The notes beneath the pieces were generated by a model. The model saw only the letters and a list, made by a program, of their open reading frames with translations. It was not told where the DNA came from and made no database searches. A stretch of 64,000 bases of DNA, from contig NZ_CP093301.1 in NCBI RefSeq assembly GCF_024362785.1, positions 2,480,001 to 2,544,000 of the forward strand. Reading direction: 5' to 3'. This DNA is from Evansella sp. LMS18. GTDB lineage: Bacteria > Bacillota > Bacilli > Bacillales > Salisediminibacteriaceae. Position 1 is the stretch's first letter; each line of letters begins with the position of its first letter. Made by a program: the position numbers and the translations under genes. This document shows, piece after piece, positions 25,374 through 34,239 of this stretch.

Positions 25374-26387
25374 TTATTTTTTACCCTGTACATAATCTGC
25401 GTCAAACAGGAACAGTTTCATCAGGAAATAGAGTGATGGAATAAGCATCAGCAGGCCGCCGATGAAGGCACTGATTAACGCGATAGCCATCGTTTCATTA
25501 GTAAATCCATCGTAAATTGTTAAATAAGGATACAGCAAGTATGGGAAATGTGAGACTCCGTAGCCGAAGAAGGCTGCGAAATATTGTAGCATAACCAGAA
25601 TAAATGCTGTTCCGTAATTCCTTCGCTTCCAGATTAAATAGGTTGCAGCTGCGAAGGCCAGGAATGAGATGGCAAACATCCACCACAGGTCAACCATATT
25701 AGAGAAGTGTTCGGGATTTCTTCCTCCGAGAAGGAAGAATACGATGACTCCCATGATAATTGAAGGGAATGACCAGATTAACGCATATTTCCTGAGCAAA
25801 TCGAGAGCTCCCTTATCCTGCGCCCGTGAGGCATAGTATGTGAGGAAGCTGGCTGAGATGAACAGCACACTCACAATTGCGAGGATGACAACTCCCCAGG
25901 AATAAAGGCTGCCGAACAGCTCACCGTACAGGAGCTGGACGTGGCCGTCTTCGTAACTGATATACCCTCCCTCTGAAATCGTCAGCACCGTGGTGAGGGA
26001 GGCGGGGATCAGCAGCCCCGTAGCCCCGTATAAAAAGGTGAAGAATCTGCTTTCCTTTGCGCCATAAGTTGCAAATGCATAATAAGAACCCCTGATTGCA
26101 ATAAGAATAATTGCGACACTCCCGGGAATAAGGAGGGCACTGCCGTAATAAAAGGCAGTCTGCGGGAAGAAACCGACGATTCCAATGAAGAAAAATACAA
26201 GGAATACGTTCGTCACTTCCCACACGGGGGACAGGTAGCGCTGAATGATGTTGTGAATAATATGGTTTTTGTTTGTCCGCTTCGTATAGTAACTGAAGAA
26301 TCCTGCACCGAAGTCCACCGATGCCACAATAAGATATCCATAGAGAAATACCCACAGCACCGTAATCCCAATAACTTCATAGCTCAT
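25374..26387 (-). CDS. cydB: Cytochrome bd ubiquinol oxidase subunit II
   Basis: A 337-residue integral membrane protein with about nine helices. The N-terminus (TVLWVFLYGYLIVASVDFGAGFFSYY) has the Asp-Phe-Gly signature of CydB, and WEVTNVFLVFFFIGIVGFFPQ is also typical. With CydA it makes the terminal quinol oxidase that reduces oxygen to water under low oxygen. AAAGGAGGG precedes the ATG; the gene starts 14 bp after cydA. Second gene of cydA-cydB-cydS. Confidence 0.96.
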   Translation of the reverse strand: MSYEVIGITVLWVFLYGYLIVASVDFGAGFFSYYTKRTNKNHIIHNIIQRYLSPVWEVTNVFLVFFFIGIVGFFPQTAFYYGSALLIPGSVAIILIAIRGSYYAFATYGAKESRFFTFLYGATGLLIPASLTTVLTISEGGYISYEDGHVQLLYGELFGSLYSWGVVILAIVSVLFISASFLTYYASRAQDKGALDLLRKYALIWSFPSIIMGVIVFFLLGGRNPEHFSNMVDLWWMFAISFLAFAAATYLIWKRRNYGTAFILVMLQYFAAFFGYGVSHFPYLLYPYLTIYDGFTNETMAIALISAFIGGLLMLIPSLYFLMKLFLFDADYVQGKK

Positions 26388-26401
26388 GCCTATCCCTCCT
26401 T

Positions 26402-27757
26402 TTAATTAACATTTTGCTCTTTCGTGTGGGCAATTCCCCGCTCTTCCAGTTCATGCTCAGCAGGGTTGGATTTAAACATTCTTCTCAGTACCGCAATACA
26501 TGTCGCTCCAAGTACTGCATACAGCACGATAAACACATACAGCATAATATCAACGTGCGGAGATGCGGTAGCACCCTCTGCAACTGTCATTACCCCATTA
26601 ATAATCCATGGCTGGCGCCCAACCTCAGCAAAAATCCAGCCTGCTTCAATAGCGACTACTGAAAGTGGACCACCTGCGACAACCGCCCATAACAGGGGAC
26701 GCCTGAAGGCATTCCATTTTTTCATCCAGTTCATAAATACGAACAAGGCAGAAATTGCTGCAAGATACATGCCGATAAATACCATTAAGTCAAACATGTA
26801 ATGCACCCATAACGGTGGATGGAGCTCCTCAGGAAAGTCATTCAGGCCGGTAACGACTGTATCCGGAGTGTTACCTGCAAGGATACTTAAAGCATAAGGG
26901 ATTTCCAGAGCATACCTTACTTCATTATCCTCGGTGAGTATCCCCCCAAGAATCAGCGGTGCTTCACTTTCCGTCTCGAAATGCCATTCCGCGGCAGCTA
27001 ATTTTTCAGGCTGGTACTCATGAAGGTATTTTCCGGAAAAATCGCCGATAACTGCAGTACCAATGGCAAAAATAGCGGCCGAAACCATCGTTAAGTGAAG
27101 TGCTTTTTTATGGTAAACATGGTTTCTTCCTTTTAACAGGTTGAAGGCTGCGATAGCCCCTAAGACAAATGCTGCTGTTAAGTAGCAGGTAATAATAACG
27201 TGCGATATTTTTGTCGGCGTGGCAGGGTTGAACATCGCTGCAAGCGGGCTTACATCCCTGATTGCTCCGTCAATGATCTCAAAGCCCTGAGGCACGTTCA
27301 TGAATGAATTTACTGTTGTAATGAAAAATGCACTGGCTGTAGCCCCAATGACGATAGGGATAATCAGCAGGAAGTGCTTCATTTTACTCTTAAACCGATC
27401 CCACGTATATAAATAAATTCCTAAGAAGATAGCTTCAAAGAAGAAGGCGAAAACTTCCATGAACATAGGCAAGCCGATTGTATGCCCGGCAGCCTGCATA
27501 AAGTTTGGCCATAAAAGGCTCAGCTGAAGGCCGATTGCTGTCCCGGTTACAACACCGACAGCAACTATTACTACGAAGCCGCGGGCCCAGCGTCTGGCCA
27601 TTAACGTATAGTGAGGATCATTGCGTTTTATCCCCATCCATTCGGCAATTGCTATCATCAGTGGAATCCCCACGCCCAGGGTAGCGAAAATCGCATGAAA
27701 TCCCAGAGTCAATGACGTCAGCAGCCGGCTGTACAGGACCGGATCATATTCAAACAT
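26402..27757 (-). CDS. cydA: Cytochrome bd ubiquinol oxidase subunit I
   Basis: A 451-residue membrane protein with the CydA layout: SRLLTSLTLGFHAIFATLGVG holds the haem b595-side His (His21), followed by WARGFVVIVAVGVVTGTAIGLQLSLLWPNF and MEVFAFFFEAIFLGIYLY (conserved Glu pair). The quinol-binding Q loop is short, as in other Bacilli (the protein is about 450 rather than 520 residues). First gene of the operon; the upstream region carries TGTGAA-type sites compatible with redox control. Confidence 0.96.
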   Translation of the reverse strand: MFEYDPVLYSRLLTSLTLGFHAIFATLGVGIPLMIAIAEWMGIKRNDPHYTLMARRWARGFVVIVAVGVVTGTAIGLQLSLLWPNFMQAAGHTIGLPMFMEVFAFFFEAIFLGIYLYTWDRFKSKMKHFLLIIPIVIGATASAFFITTVNSFMNVPQGFEIIDGAIRDVSPLAAMFNPATPTKISHVIITCYLTAAFVLGAIAAFNLLKGRNHVYHKKALHLTMVSAAIFAIGTAVIGDFSGKYLHEYQPEKLAAAEWHFETESEAPLILGGILTEDNEVRYALEIPYALSILAGNTPDTVVTGLNDFPEELHPPLWVHYMFDLMVFIGMYLAAISALFVFMNWMKKWNAFRRPLLWAVVAGGPLSVVAIEAGWIFAEVGRQPWIINGVMTVAEGATASPHVDIMLYVFIVLYAVLGATCIAVLRRMFKSNPAEHELEERGIAHTKEQNVN

Positions 27758-28203
27758 ACTGGCTCTCTCCCATCTTTGTATAATAATTATCTGAAATTTA
27801 ATGACGACTTTGTGAATGAATTAACACTATCTATATAGTAATAATTTCTGCTGCGTTCGTTTATAGGGGATAACCCCTATTTTTGTGAAATTGTGAGCAA
27901 AAAATGAACAGAGTGTGATAATTTTGTGAAGGATATTATTTAGGTCAAAATAAGGAACCAATTAGCTATTCCCTTATTTAAAAGATGAAAAACTATCGGA
28001 TGCGAAGGGGAAGAATCGATTAACTGGGGATCTGGTTTGTCGGGGCCCGGCAGATAAGCTGAAGGTTATGATGTGGACAGGCGGTATTGCTTCATTTTAG
28101 TGGGTTTTAGCCATGAGTTACAAATTCGCAAATATTTTTGTCATAAATTCAAGAGTCGTTAATAAGATATGGTGGTACATCAAAAAATTAACGGAGGAAA
28201 AAG
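27758..28203. other. Regulatory region between cydABS and a 47-residue peptide gene
   Basis: No gene. Holds the divergent start regions of cydA (left) and the 28204 peptide (right). For the peptide a plausible sigma-A promoter is TTGTCA (28138) with a 16-base spacer to TAATAA (28160). Several TTGTGAA-type half sites occur near cydA (27810, about 27890 and 27920). Confidence 0.45.
27810..27827 (-). promoter_or_regulatory. Possible Rex or ResD-type site upstream of cydA
   Basis: TTGTGAATGAATTAACAC is an imperfect palindrome (TGTGAA against TTAACA, 5 of 6) about 55 bp upstream of cydA. In Bacillus, Rex binds TTGTGAA-N6-TTCACAA at cyd. The match is partial, so this is tentative. Confidence 0.35.
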
Positions 28204-28347
28204 ATGAAGAGACTACTGCTGCCCTTATTTTTACTAGTTTCATGGATACTTATATTTATGGGATGGGAAAATTTCGTTGACGCAAAACATACCATAAAGG
28301 ACAGAGAAGAAATGAGCCAGTCGGGATGGGAATATGAAGGTTACTAA
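28204..28347 (+). CDS. 47-residue membrane-anchored peptide of unknown function
   Basis: Starts MKRLLLPLFLLVSWILIFMG, a hydrophobic helix or signal peptide, then a charged outside segment ending MSQSGWEYEGY. It has a good ribosome site (ACGGAGG, 6 bases before ATG), a plausible promoter at 28138-28165, and a perfect terminator 4 bp after the stop, so it is very likely a real single-gene unit. I do not recognise a family. The start, a short hydrophobic stretch with no Cys lipobox, suggests a membrane anchor rather than a lipoprotein. Confidence 0.7.
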   Translation: MKRLLLPLFLLVSWILIFMGWENFVDAKHTIKDREEMSQSGWEYEGY

Positions 28348-28351
28348 AATT

Positions 28352-28382
28352 AAGAGGCGCATCCTTGGATGCGCCTCTTTTA
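28352..28382 (+). terminator. Terminator after the 47-residue peptide gene
   Basis: Perfect 13-bp arms AAGAGGCGCATCC/GGATGCGCCTCTT around TT, followed by TTT. Confidence 0.9.
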
Positions 28383-28394
28383 ACTTTATAGGTG

Positions 28395-28500
28395 TTTTAT
28401 TGGCTAATCTGGATTTTTATTGGCGAAAAATAAGTTTTATTGGCGAAATCACAGGTTTTATTGGCGAAAATCACGATTTATTGGCGACCCGCCAATAATA
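28395..28500. repeat. Short tandem repeat with 20-21 bp period (TTTTATTGGCGAAA)
   Basis: TATTGGC recurs at tight spacing: TGGC begins at 28401, 28421, 28441, 28462 and 28482 (20, 20, 21, 20 bp). Units read TTTTATTGGCGAAA plus a variable 6-base part. The last unit is followed by its complement (CGCCAATA), forming a hairpin. Non-coding, between the peptide terminator and the end of the cysteine desulfurase gene. Confidence 0.75.
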
Positions 28501-28564
28501 AAGGCCACCCACCAAAAAAACAGGCCAATTTCCTTCTGTTAAACAGCGTCTTCCACAATATACC

Positions 28565-29677
28565 TCAGAGCCTGCTCTTCAATAAATCCAGAGCATTATC
28601 AATATCCTCTTTCGTTGTATATCTTCCAAGGCTGAAGCGCACCGCTCCTTTCCCTGTTTCTTCACTAACTTTCATCGCTTTGAGCACAGGGGATAATTCA
28701 ACATTCCCTGAATGGCAGGCGGAACCAGTGGAAGCGGCGATTTCAGGAACAGAGGATAGAACCTCATCCCCGGTTCGCCCTGTGAAATTAACACTCAGTG
28801 TATTAGGCAAGGTGCCTGAGAGCTGTCCATTGAGGACCAGCCCATCTCCAAATTGAGCTTGCAGGGATTCCCAGAAATAATCACGGAGCTGCTGGACTTT
28901 CAGATTGTCAGTTTCTGAGACAAGTTCGGCCGCTTTCCCGAGAGCGCCTATAAGCGGGAGACTCTCCGTTCCAGCTCTCAATCCGTGCTCGTGGCCTGCT
29001 CCGTGAATCAAGGGCTCAAGAGGAGTCCCTTTCTTCACATACAAAGCTCCAGCTCCCTTAGGCGCGTAAAATTTGTGGCCCGCCATAGTCAACAGGTCAA
29101 CCCCAAGGCTGTCTGCCTGGACAGGGACTTTACCTATGGACTGAGCTGTATCGGAATGGAAAAGCACCTCGTGTTTCCTGGCAATTCGTGAAATCTCTTC
29201 AATTGGCTGAATGGTGCCGACCTCGTTATTAGCATGCATGACAGTGATGAGAATCGTTTTGTCTGTAATTGCCTTCTCTATTTCGAGAGGGTCAACCCGG
29301 CAGTTTTCATCCACATCTACATAAGTAACTTCGACCCCGAGCTGTTTAAGGAATTCCAGCGGCTTCATAATCGCGGGATGCTCTATTTTACTCGTGATAA
29401 TGTGGTTTCCTTTTTCTCGTAAGGCAAAATATACGCCTTTTAATGCCAGATTATTAGCTTCACTCCCGCCGCTCGTGAAGATAATTTCGTCAGGATGGCA
29501 ATTCAGCATTCTTGCAACCTGGTTCCGGGCATGTTCGATTGCTTCTTTTGCTTCCCGTCCTGCCCAGTGGGTTGTGGAAGGATTGCCGAAATGCCTTGTT
29601 AAGTAATAGGTCATCACTTCTGTCACCTGCGGATCTACAGGTGTACTGGCATTGTAATCCAGATATATTTTTTCCAT
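28565..29677 (-). CDS. Cysteine desulfurase (NifS/IscS family)
   Basis: A 370-residue PLP enzyme that takes sulfur from cysteine for iron-sulfur clusters or thio-modification. It begins IYLDYNASTPVDP, has the PLP Lys in TMAGHKFYAPKGAG, HANNEVGTIQP, and the mobile-loop active Cys in ASTGSACHSG. This loop is of the long, class I (IscS-like) type. Position and gene order do not show a dedicated acceptor (no iscU, nifU or mnmA alongside), so its specific partner is unknown. AGGAG lies 9 bases before the ATG. Confidence 0.93.
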   Translation of the reverse strand: MEKIYLDYNASTPVDPQVTEVMTYYLTRHFGNPSTTHWAGREAKEAIEHARNQVARMLNCHPDEIIFTSGGSEANNLALKGVYFALREKGNHIITSKIEHPAIMKPLEFLKQLGVEVTYVDVDENCRVDPLEIEKAITDKTILITVMHANNEVGTIQPIEEISRIARKHEVLFHSDTAQSIGKVPVQADSLGVDLLTMAGHKFYAPKGAGALYVKKGTPLEPLIHGAGHEHGLRAGTESLPLIGALGKAAELVSETDNLKVQQLRDYFWESLQAQFGDGLVLNGQLSGTLPNTLSVNFTGRTGDEVLSSVPEIAASTGSACHSGNVELSPVLKAMKVSEETGKGAVRFSLGRYTTKEDIDNALDLLKSRL

Positions 29678-29721
29678 GCATAAACACTCCTGTTAGTGGG
29701 CTATTGTCAGTATCCGGTTAT

Positions 29722-30138
29722 TTACTGTGGGTTTTGAATAAAGAAACCGGCAATTTCTTTCTCTTCATTAAAAGAAATCTGGAAAACCATTTCAGAAGCT
29801 TCAAACAATCCGTCCAGGAGAACGACCTGATAATTGCCTGCTTCTGTATTTCTGTCTATCACTCTGTTGTAATTGTGGTCAATGAAACCGCCCAGCTGGG
29901 CAGCGGCAGTTTCCCAGACTTCCTCCAATACATCCGGCTGCAGTTCTGCTGCCATTGTTTCATCGAAGTATTCATATGCCTCTTCATAATTGCCAGCGTC
30001 GAGATGGTCGATAAAACTTTCCGCAGTTTCAACCAGCTCTTCAGTCTCTTCATTTACATCACTAGTGTTTTCATTATTACAGCCAGCAGCAATTAAACTA
30101 AGCATTAAAATAAAGAAGATGGCCAAATATTTTTTCAT
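29722..30138 (-). CDS. Lipoprotein with DUF3887-like domain
   Basis: A 138-residue lipoprotein: signal peptide MKKYLAIFFILMLSLIAAGC with the lipobox Cys at about 20, then an acidic linker and a domain AESFIDHLDAGNYEEAYEYFD...LEEVWETAAAQLGGF that matches the pattern of DUF3887. The frame opens at 30216, but ATG 30138 gives the signal peptide and has GGAGGGAG upstream. It lies 50 bp after the alpha/beta hydrolase gene, whose own N-terminal part has the same domain type, so the two are probably cotranscribed and related by duplication. Function unknown. Confidence 0.8.
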   Translation of the reverse strand: MKKYLAIFFILMLSLIAAGCNNENTSDVNEETEELVETAESFIDHLDAGNYEEAYEYFDETMAAELQPDVLEEVWETAAAQLGGFIDHNYNRVIDRNTEAGNYQVVLLDGLFEASEMVFQISFNEEKEIAGFFIQNPQ

Positions 30139-30188
30139 AGGATACTGTCTCCCTCCGTAATATACACACATATCCACAATCCCTAAAC

Positions 30189-31562
30189 TTAATTTCCTGA
30201 TGTTTCTTCCATCCATTCTGCAAGATCAGCAATCACCTGTTTCTCAACAGTGGCTGGCCTTTCGTACTCCCCGGCCGTACCTGACTCAGGACCTTCTGAA
30301 GGGACAAAAAAGTGGTTCAGCTGCGGGTAGGTAATGAAAGTCACATTATCATCGGTTTCTTCAAGGTAATCATGCCATGCGGAAAAATCCTCTTCCACTG
30401 ATACCTGGAAATCCTCTTCTCCCTGGGCTATAAACAGTGGTTTGTCCATCTCTGCTGCAATTTCCCCAGGGTTATACTGGTCCATTTCTTTAAAATAATA
30501 TGCAGGCAGGCCGAACAGGGTGGACTGGGCAGCTTCCTCATCAGTCATATCCTCAAGTCTTCTTGCCTTCTGCATCTCTGCTTCCACGAGGTGCAGAAAT
30601 TCTGTCCTTTCCTGATCGGACATCTCCGTGGAGTCATTTTCAAGCATATTCATATTCTGGTCATAGATTATTTCCCAGAGAGGGCGTGGTGAACCGGCAA
30701 GAATGGCGATGCCGGAAAAATCTCCCCCATCCTGATCGATTCTTGGGGCGAGCATCCCTCCAAGGCTGTGCCCGATTAAATAAATGTTTTCTTCGTTAAA
30801 ACGTTCATCTGATTTTAGCAGGTCTGCTGCACGGACAGCGTCTTCAATTGTTTCTTCATTAACGGTAAACCTGTTCATACTGTCAGGGTCCATGGAAGCT
30901 GAGTGGGTATAAGTTCTTTTATCGTACCTTAGTACTGCCACTCCACTTTCCGCAAGGCCCCAGGCTATATCGCGAAATGGCTTATAGGCGAAAGCACTTC
31001 CGTCTCTGTCTATCGGACCGGAACCGTGAACAAGAATAACTGCCGGAGCCCCTTCAAGTGGTTCTGCCGGAATGGTCAGTGTGCCCCCAAGCTCATAGTC
31101 TGTACCTTCCCCGATGGTGACCTCTTCTTCAACCGCCCCTTCAGGCAGTTCATTACTGGCATAAACCCCGGTGATATTAAACCCGTCGAGCTGTTCCTCA
31201 CTGTTAATCGTCATCCTTACTTCCACAGTACTTTCGGTGTAAGCAAGGCTTGCCTCAGCTACTGAGTGGGTGTCATTCCAGTCTGCAGAAGTAATCGATG
31301 CGATTTCCACAAAGTCTCCAGCGTCTTCTGTACGCCTTTTCCAGTTGTCCCCGAAGTCATCTGCAGACAATGAAGCCTGCAAATTAGCTGTAAAGTAGTC
31401 GGAGTATATATCCTCGTATTCTTCATTGATAAGTTTAGAGATTATCTCTTCTCCTGTTTGTTCAGCTGATTCAGGGTCAGTATCGCCTTCACCTGAACAT
31501 GCGCTGAGCACCAGTCCGGCTCCCAGAGCCACGGTCAATATTTTCCCAGTAAATTTATTCAT
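30189..31562 (-). CDS. Secreted lipoprotein alpha/beta hydrolase with N-terminal DUF3887-like domain
   Basis: A 457-residue lipoprotein: signal peptide with lipobox VLSACSG (Cys near 22), a DUF3887-like domain (about 35-135), then an alpha/beta hydrolase fold. The hydrolase shows VILVHGSGPIDRDG (oxyanion region), IYLIGHSLGGMLAP (nucleophile Ser), FIAQGEEDFQV (acid) and QLNHFFVPSEG (His), a complete triad. Such proteins are esterases or acyl hydrolases on the outer face of the membrane; the substrate is unknown. AAGGAG precedes the ATG. First gene of a two-gene unit with the lipoprotein downstream. Confidence 0.87.
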   Translation of the reverse strand: MNKFTGKILTVALGAGLVLSACSGEGDTDPESAEQTGEEIISKLINEEYEDIYSDYFTANLQASLSADDFGDNWKRRTEDAGDFVEIASITSADWNDTHSVAEASLAYTESTVEVRMTINSEEQLDGFNITGVYASNELPEGAVEEEVTIGEGTDYELGGTLTIPAEPLEGAPAVILVHGSGPIDRDGSAFAYKPFRDIAWGLAESGVAVLRYDKRTYTHSASMDPDSMNRFTVNEETIEDAVRAADLLKSDERFNEENIYLIGHSLGGMLAPRIDQDGGDFSGIAILAGSPRPLWEIIYDQNMNMLENDSTEMSDQERTEFLHLVEAEMQKARRLEDMTDEEAAQSTLFGLPAYYFKEMDQYNPGEIAAEMDKPLFIAQGEEDFQVSVEEDFSAWHDYLEETDDNVTFITYPQLNHFFVPSEGPESGTAGEYERPATVEKQVIADLAEWMEETSGN

Positions 31563-31769
31563 TTTTTCTTCTCCTTATTACTTTCTTAGTATCAGTTGTA
31601 TTTACGGCTTCCTGTCAGAAGGGTTTCAGGGTTTGGAAACAGGGACAATATTTTTGAAAAATCATCCCCCTCTGCAGTAAGCTATGAATATGTTTGGCTT
31701 CATTATTAACTGTCAGGAACGTTTTTTTCCGGACAGAACTATTATACAGTTTAATGCAGGTGATGGTGG

Positions 31770-32702
31770 ATGGGGAAAAGAAAAAGGTACCAAAACTATG
31801 ATAACGTAAAAAATGAACAGTCTTTTTCAGATATGCTCAGGTGGGCGAAAGAACGCAGGCAGAAGAAAAAAGAACTCTCTGTTCATCTGCCCCACTCAGA
31901 ACAGAAACAAGCTGAGGAACTGCGGGAAAATAAAGAGGCTTTCTCTCTTACATGGATTGGCCATGCGACCTTTTTGATTCAAATGGACGGGCTCAATATC
32001 TTGACTGACCCGGTCTGGGCGAAGCGCATGGGCGTACAGAAGAGACTGACAGAGCCAGGGCTGGCACAGGAAGAGCTGCCGGAAATAGATATAGTTGTTA
32101 TTTCACACGGCCATTACGACCATCTGGATTTCAGGTCAATAAGGAAATTGAAGGGAGAGCCTACTTTTTATGTCCCTGAAGGTTTGAAGTCTGCCTTTAC
32201 GAGAAGAGGCTACAAAAAGGTAACCGAAGCGAATTGGTGGGACACTTTTGAAGCAGGGGGCATAAAGCTTTCCTTTGTTCCCGCCCAGCACTGGACAAAA
32301 CGGACGATAACAGACACGAATACTTCCCACTGGGGAGGGTGGATTTTCGAGGACAGCAGCGGCCAATCTGTATATTTTGTGGGCGACACAGGCTACTTCC
32401 GCGGTTTTCAGGACATTGGTGAAAAATTTGAAACGGATATTGTTTTAATGCCGATTGGCGCCTATGAACCGGAGTGGTTCATGAAAGTTTCCCATATTAA
32501 CCCGGAAGATGCTGTAAAAGCTTTTCTGGAGTTGAAGGGGAAAAAATTTGTGCCCATGCATTATGGAGCATACCGGCTTGCTGATGACACAGGGCCGGAA
32601 GCGCTAGACAGGCTGCTAAAAGAGTGGAGCCGTATGGATTTAGATGAAAGTATGCTGAAGGTTTTAAAGCTTGGAGAGACATACTGGGGCGAGGGTGTGT
32701 GA
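31770..32702 (+). CDS. MBL-fold metallo-hydrolase (NAPE-PLD/UlaG-like)
   Basis: A 310-residue beta-lactamase-fold hydrolase. The metal motif is SHGHYDHLD (112-120; His113, His115, Asp117, His118), preceded by WIGHATFLI (62-70) and NILTDPVWAKR (77-87), and followed by PAQHWTKR, VYFVGDTGYF and FVPMHYGAY. This pattern matches the NAPE-phospholipase-D-like branch of the family. The N-terminal 50 residues are basic and probably unstructured. No signal peptide. The substrate is unknown. It directly precedes repeat array A. Confidence 0.87.
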   Translation: MGKRKRYQNYDNVKNEQSFSDMLRWAKERRQKKKELSVHLPHSEQKQAEELRENKEAFSLTWIGHATFLIQMDGLNILTDPVWAKRMGVQKRLTEPGLAQEELPEIDIVVISHGHYDHLDFRSIRKLKGEPTFYVPEGLKSAFTRRGYKKVTEANWWDTFEAGGIKLSFVPAQHWTKRTITDTNTSHWGGWIFEDSSGQSVYFVGDTGYFRGFQDIGEKFETDIVLMPIGAYEPEWFMKVSHINPEDAVKAFLELKGKKFVPMHYGAYRLADDTGPEALDRLLKEWSRMDLDESMLKVLKLGETYWGEGV

Positions 32703-32747
32703 GAAAGGGAGATTTCTTGCATCCTGAGTGGGACCGCCGCTGATAAT

Positions 32748-33410
32748 TAGGGAGGTGAAGGTTCTTGCATGCGTGGATTTCTGGGGGAATTATGAGAAAG
32801 GTAATGCTGGAGCGTCCATCATGCCCGATCTTGGGAAGAATCGAATAGAAAGGTAACGCTGGAGCGTCCATCGTGCCCGAACAGTTGGGGAATCGAGTGG
32901 AAAGGTAACGCTGGAGCGTCCATTGTGCCCGAACAGTTGGGGAATCGAGTGGAAAGGTAACGTTGGAGCGTCCATTGTGCCCGAACAGTTGGAGAATCGA
33001 GTAGAAAGGTAATGCTGGAGCGTCCATCGTGCCCGCTCGGAGAAAAAAACAAAGCAAGCGGTAACGCGAGAGCGTGTCACATACCCGCTTGAGGAAAAAA
33101 TTAAAGCAAGCGGTAACGTGAGAGCGTCTCACATACCCGCTCGAGGAAAAAAACAAAGCAAGCGGTAACGCAAGAGGTTCTCGCATGCCCGCTCGCAGAA
33201 AAAATCGAAGCCAGCGGTAACGCAAGAGGGTCTTGCATGCCCGCTCGAGGAAAAAAACAAAGCAAGCGGTAACGCGAGAGGTTCTCGCATACCCGCTTGA
33301 GGGAAAAAACGAAGCAAGCGGTAACGCAAGAGGGTCTTGCATGCCCGCTCGAGGAAAAAAACAAAGCAAGCGGTAACGCGAGAAGACCTCGCGCTCCTCG
33401 AAAAAGGGCA
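32748..33410. repeat. 52-bp tandem repeat array A (12 units, two sequence classes)
   Basis: Repeats of GGTAACG or GGTAATG start at 32800, 32852, 32904, 32956, 33008, 33060, 33112, 33164, 33216, 33268, 33320 and 33372, exactly 52 bp apart. A worn partial unit precedes them. The first five units read GGTAACGCTGGAGCGTCCAT with a CCGAACAGTTGG linker; the rest read AAGCGGTAACGC plus CTTGCAT/CTCGCAT with a CCGCTCGAGG linker. Each unit has an inverted repeat, and the linkers pair with the next unit (for example CCGCTTG 33085 with CAAGCGG 33107). Non-coding, between convergent genes. Confidence 0.92.
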
Positions 33411-33464
33411 ATCCTACTACCCAAGTAATGAATGAACCCAATCATTCATTAGTACTAAAAGACC

Positions 33465-33503
33465 AATAAAGACAGCCTGGAATTATCAGGCTGTCTCTTT
33501 ATT
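33465..33503. terminator. Terminator between array A and the YusW-like gene
   Basis: Hairpin AAAGACAGCCTG/CAGGCTGTCTCTTT with AT-rich flanks, about 70 bp beyond the stop of the leftward YusW-like gene. Confidence 0.8.
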
Positions 33504-33570
33504 AAATGAAAATTTTACCGCTTTTTCCTCGATATCCCCTTACCCGGAAGATAAACTCCACAAAATCTAA

Positions 33571-34239
33571 TTAATACGAACGTTCTATTTCAAGCTCATC
33601 TCCGTTTTGATATTCAATCTCCAGTTCAAATTCTGTTAGTTCATCTTCGGTGATTTCAAGATAAGAGAGAACCTGATCAATTGCATCATCTTCTGAAGTG
33701 TCAGGGAAGATTTGAAGCTCCTGGAGCATTGCTTCCATTTCATCAATTGCCTCAGAGCCTTCACGCTCAGATTCATCTCCATTTTCTTTTTCAATTTCAG
33801 CTTCTGTTTCCCCGTTGTCATCTTCGTATTCAAATTCCCACTGGCTTCCGTCCTGAAAATCAATCTCCAATTCAAATTCTCTTACACCGAATGCGAGTGT
33901 GCTTGATGTGTCCTCGCCTCCGTTGTTTTCTGCTGTACTATCTTCATCGGCATCATTATTATCAGCGGATCCGTTATCAGCAGCATCATTATCGACCTCG
34001 TCAGTATTGGTATCAGCATTTGTATCTGTATCATCATCTAAATTATTATTCTCCACAGCTTCGTCTGCATTGTTGTCAGCCGGGGAGTTATCGTTTGTAT
34101 CATTTACTTCTGTTCCCTGGTTTGTATCACCATTCTGGTTAGTTGTATTGTCTGTTGTATCGTTACCTTCACCGCAGGCAGTCACCAACATTGCGGCTGA
34201 AAGTGCTGCGGTGCTCAGTAAGTATTTTTGTTTGCGCAT
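33571..34239 (-). CDS. YusW-like lipoprotein with Asp/Asn-rich linker
   Basis: A 222-residue lipoprotein. The signal peptide ends in the lipobox LVTACGE (Cys near 22). Residues 25-110 are a low-complexity stretch rich in Asp, Asn, Glu and Thr. The C-terminal part (about 115-222) begins FGVREFELEIDFQDGSQWEFEYED and ends EFELEIEYQNGDELEIERSY, the paired pattern of the YusW-like domain. Surface anchored; function unknown. Very acidic, which suits a high-salt or alkaline exterior. The linker is encoded by degenerate ATC/TCG-rich runs, so its length probably varies among strains. Confidence 0.85.
   Translation of the reverse strand: MRKQKYLLSTAALSAAMLVTACGEGNDTTDNTTNQNGDTNQGTEVNDTNDNSPADNNADEAVENNNLDDDTDTNADTNTDEVDNDAADNGSADNNDADEDSTAENNGGEDTSSTLAFGVREFELEIDFQDGSQWEFEYEDDNGETEAEIEKENGDESEREGSEAIDEMEAMLQELQIFPDTSEDDAIDQVLSYLEITEDELTEFELEIEYQNGDELEIERSY

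Noticed and set aside
32497-33445. Long minus-strand open frames over array A (up to 314 codons), in three frames at once
   Set aside because: A 52-bp unit is 1 modulo 3, so a stop-free unit opens all frames equally. No ribosome site, and it overlaps the end of the MBL gene. It is a product of the repeat.
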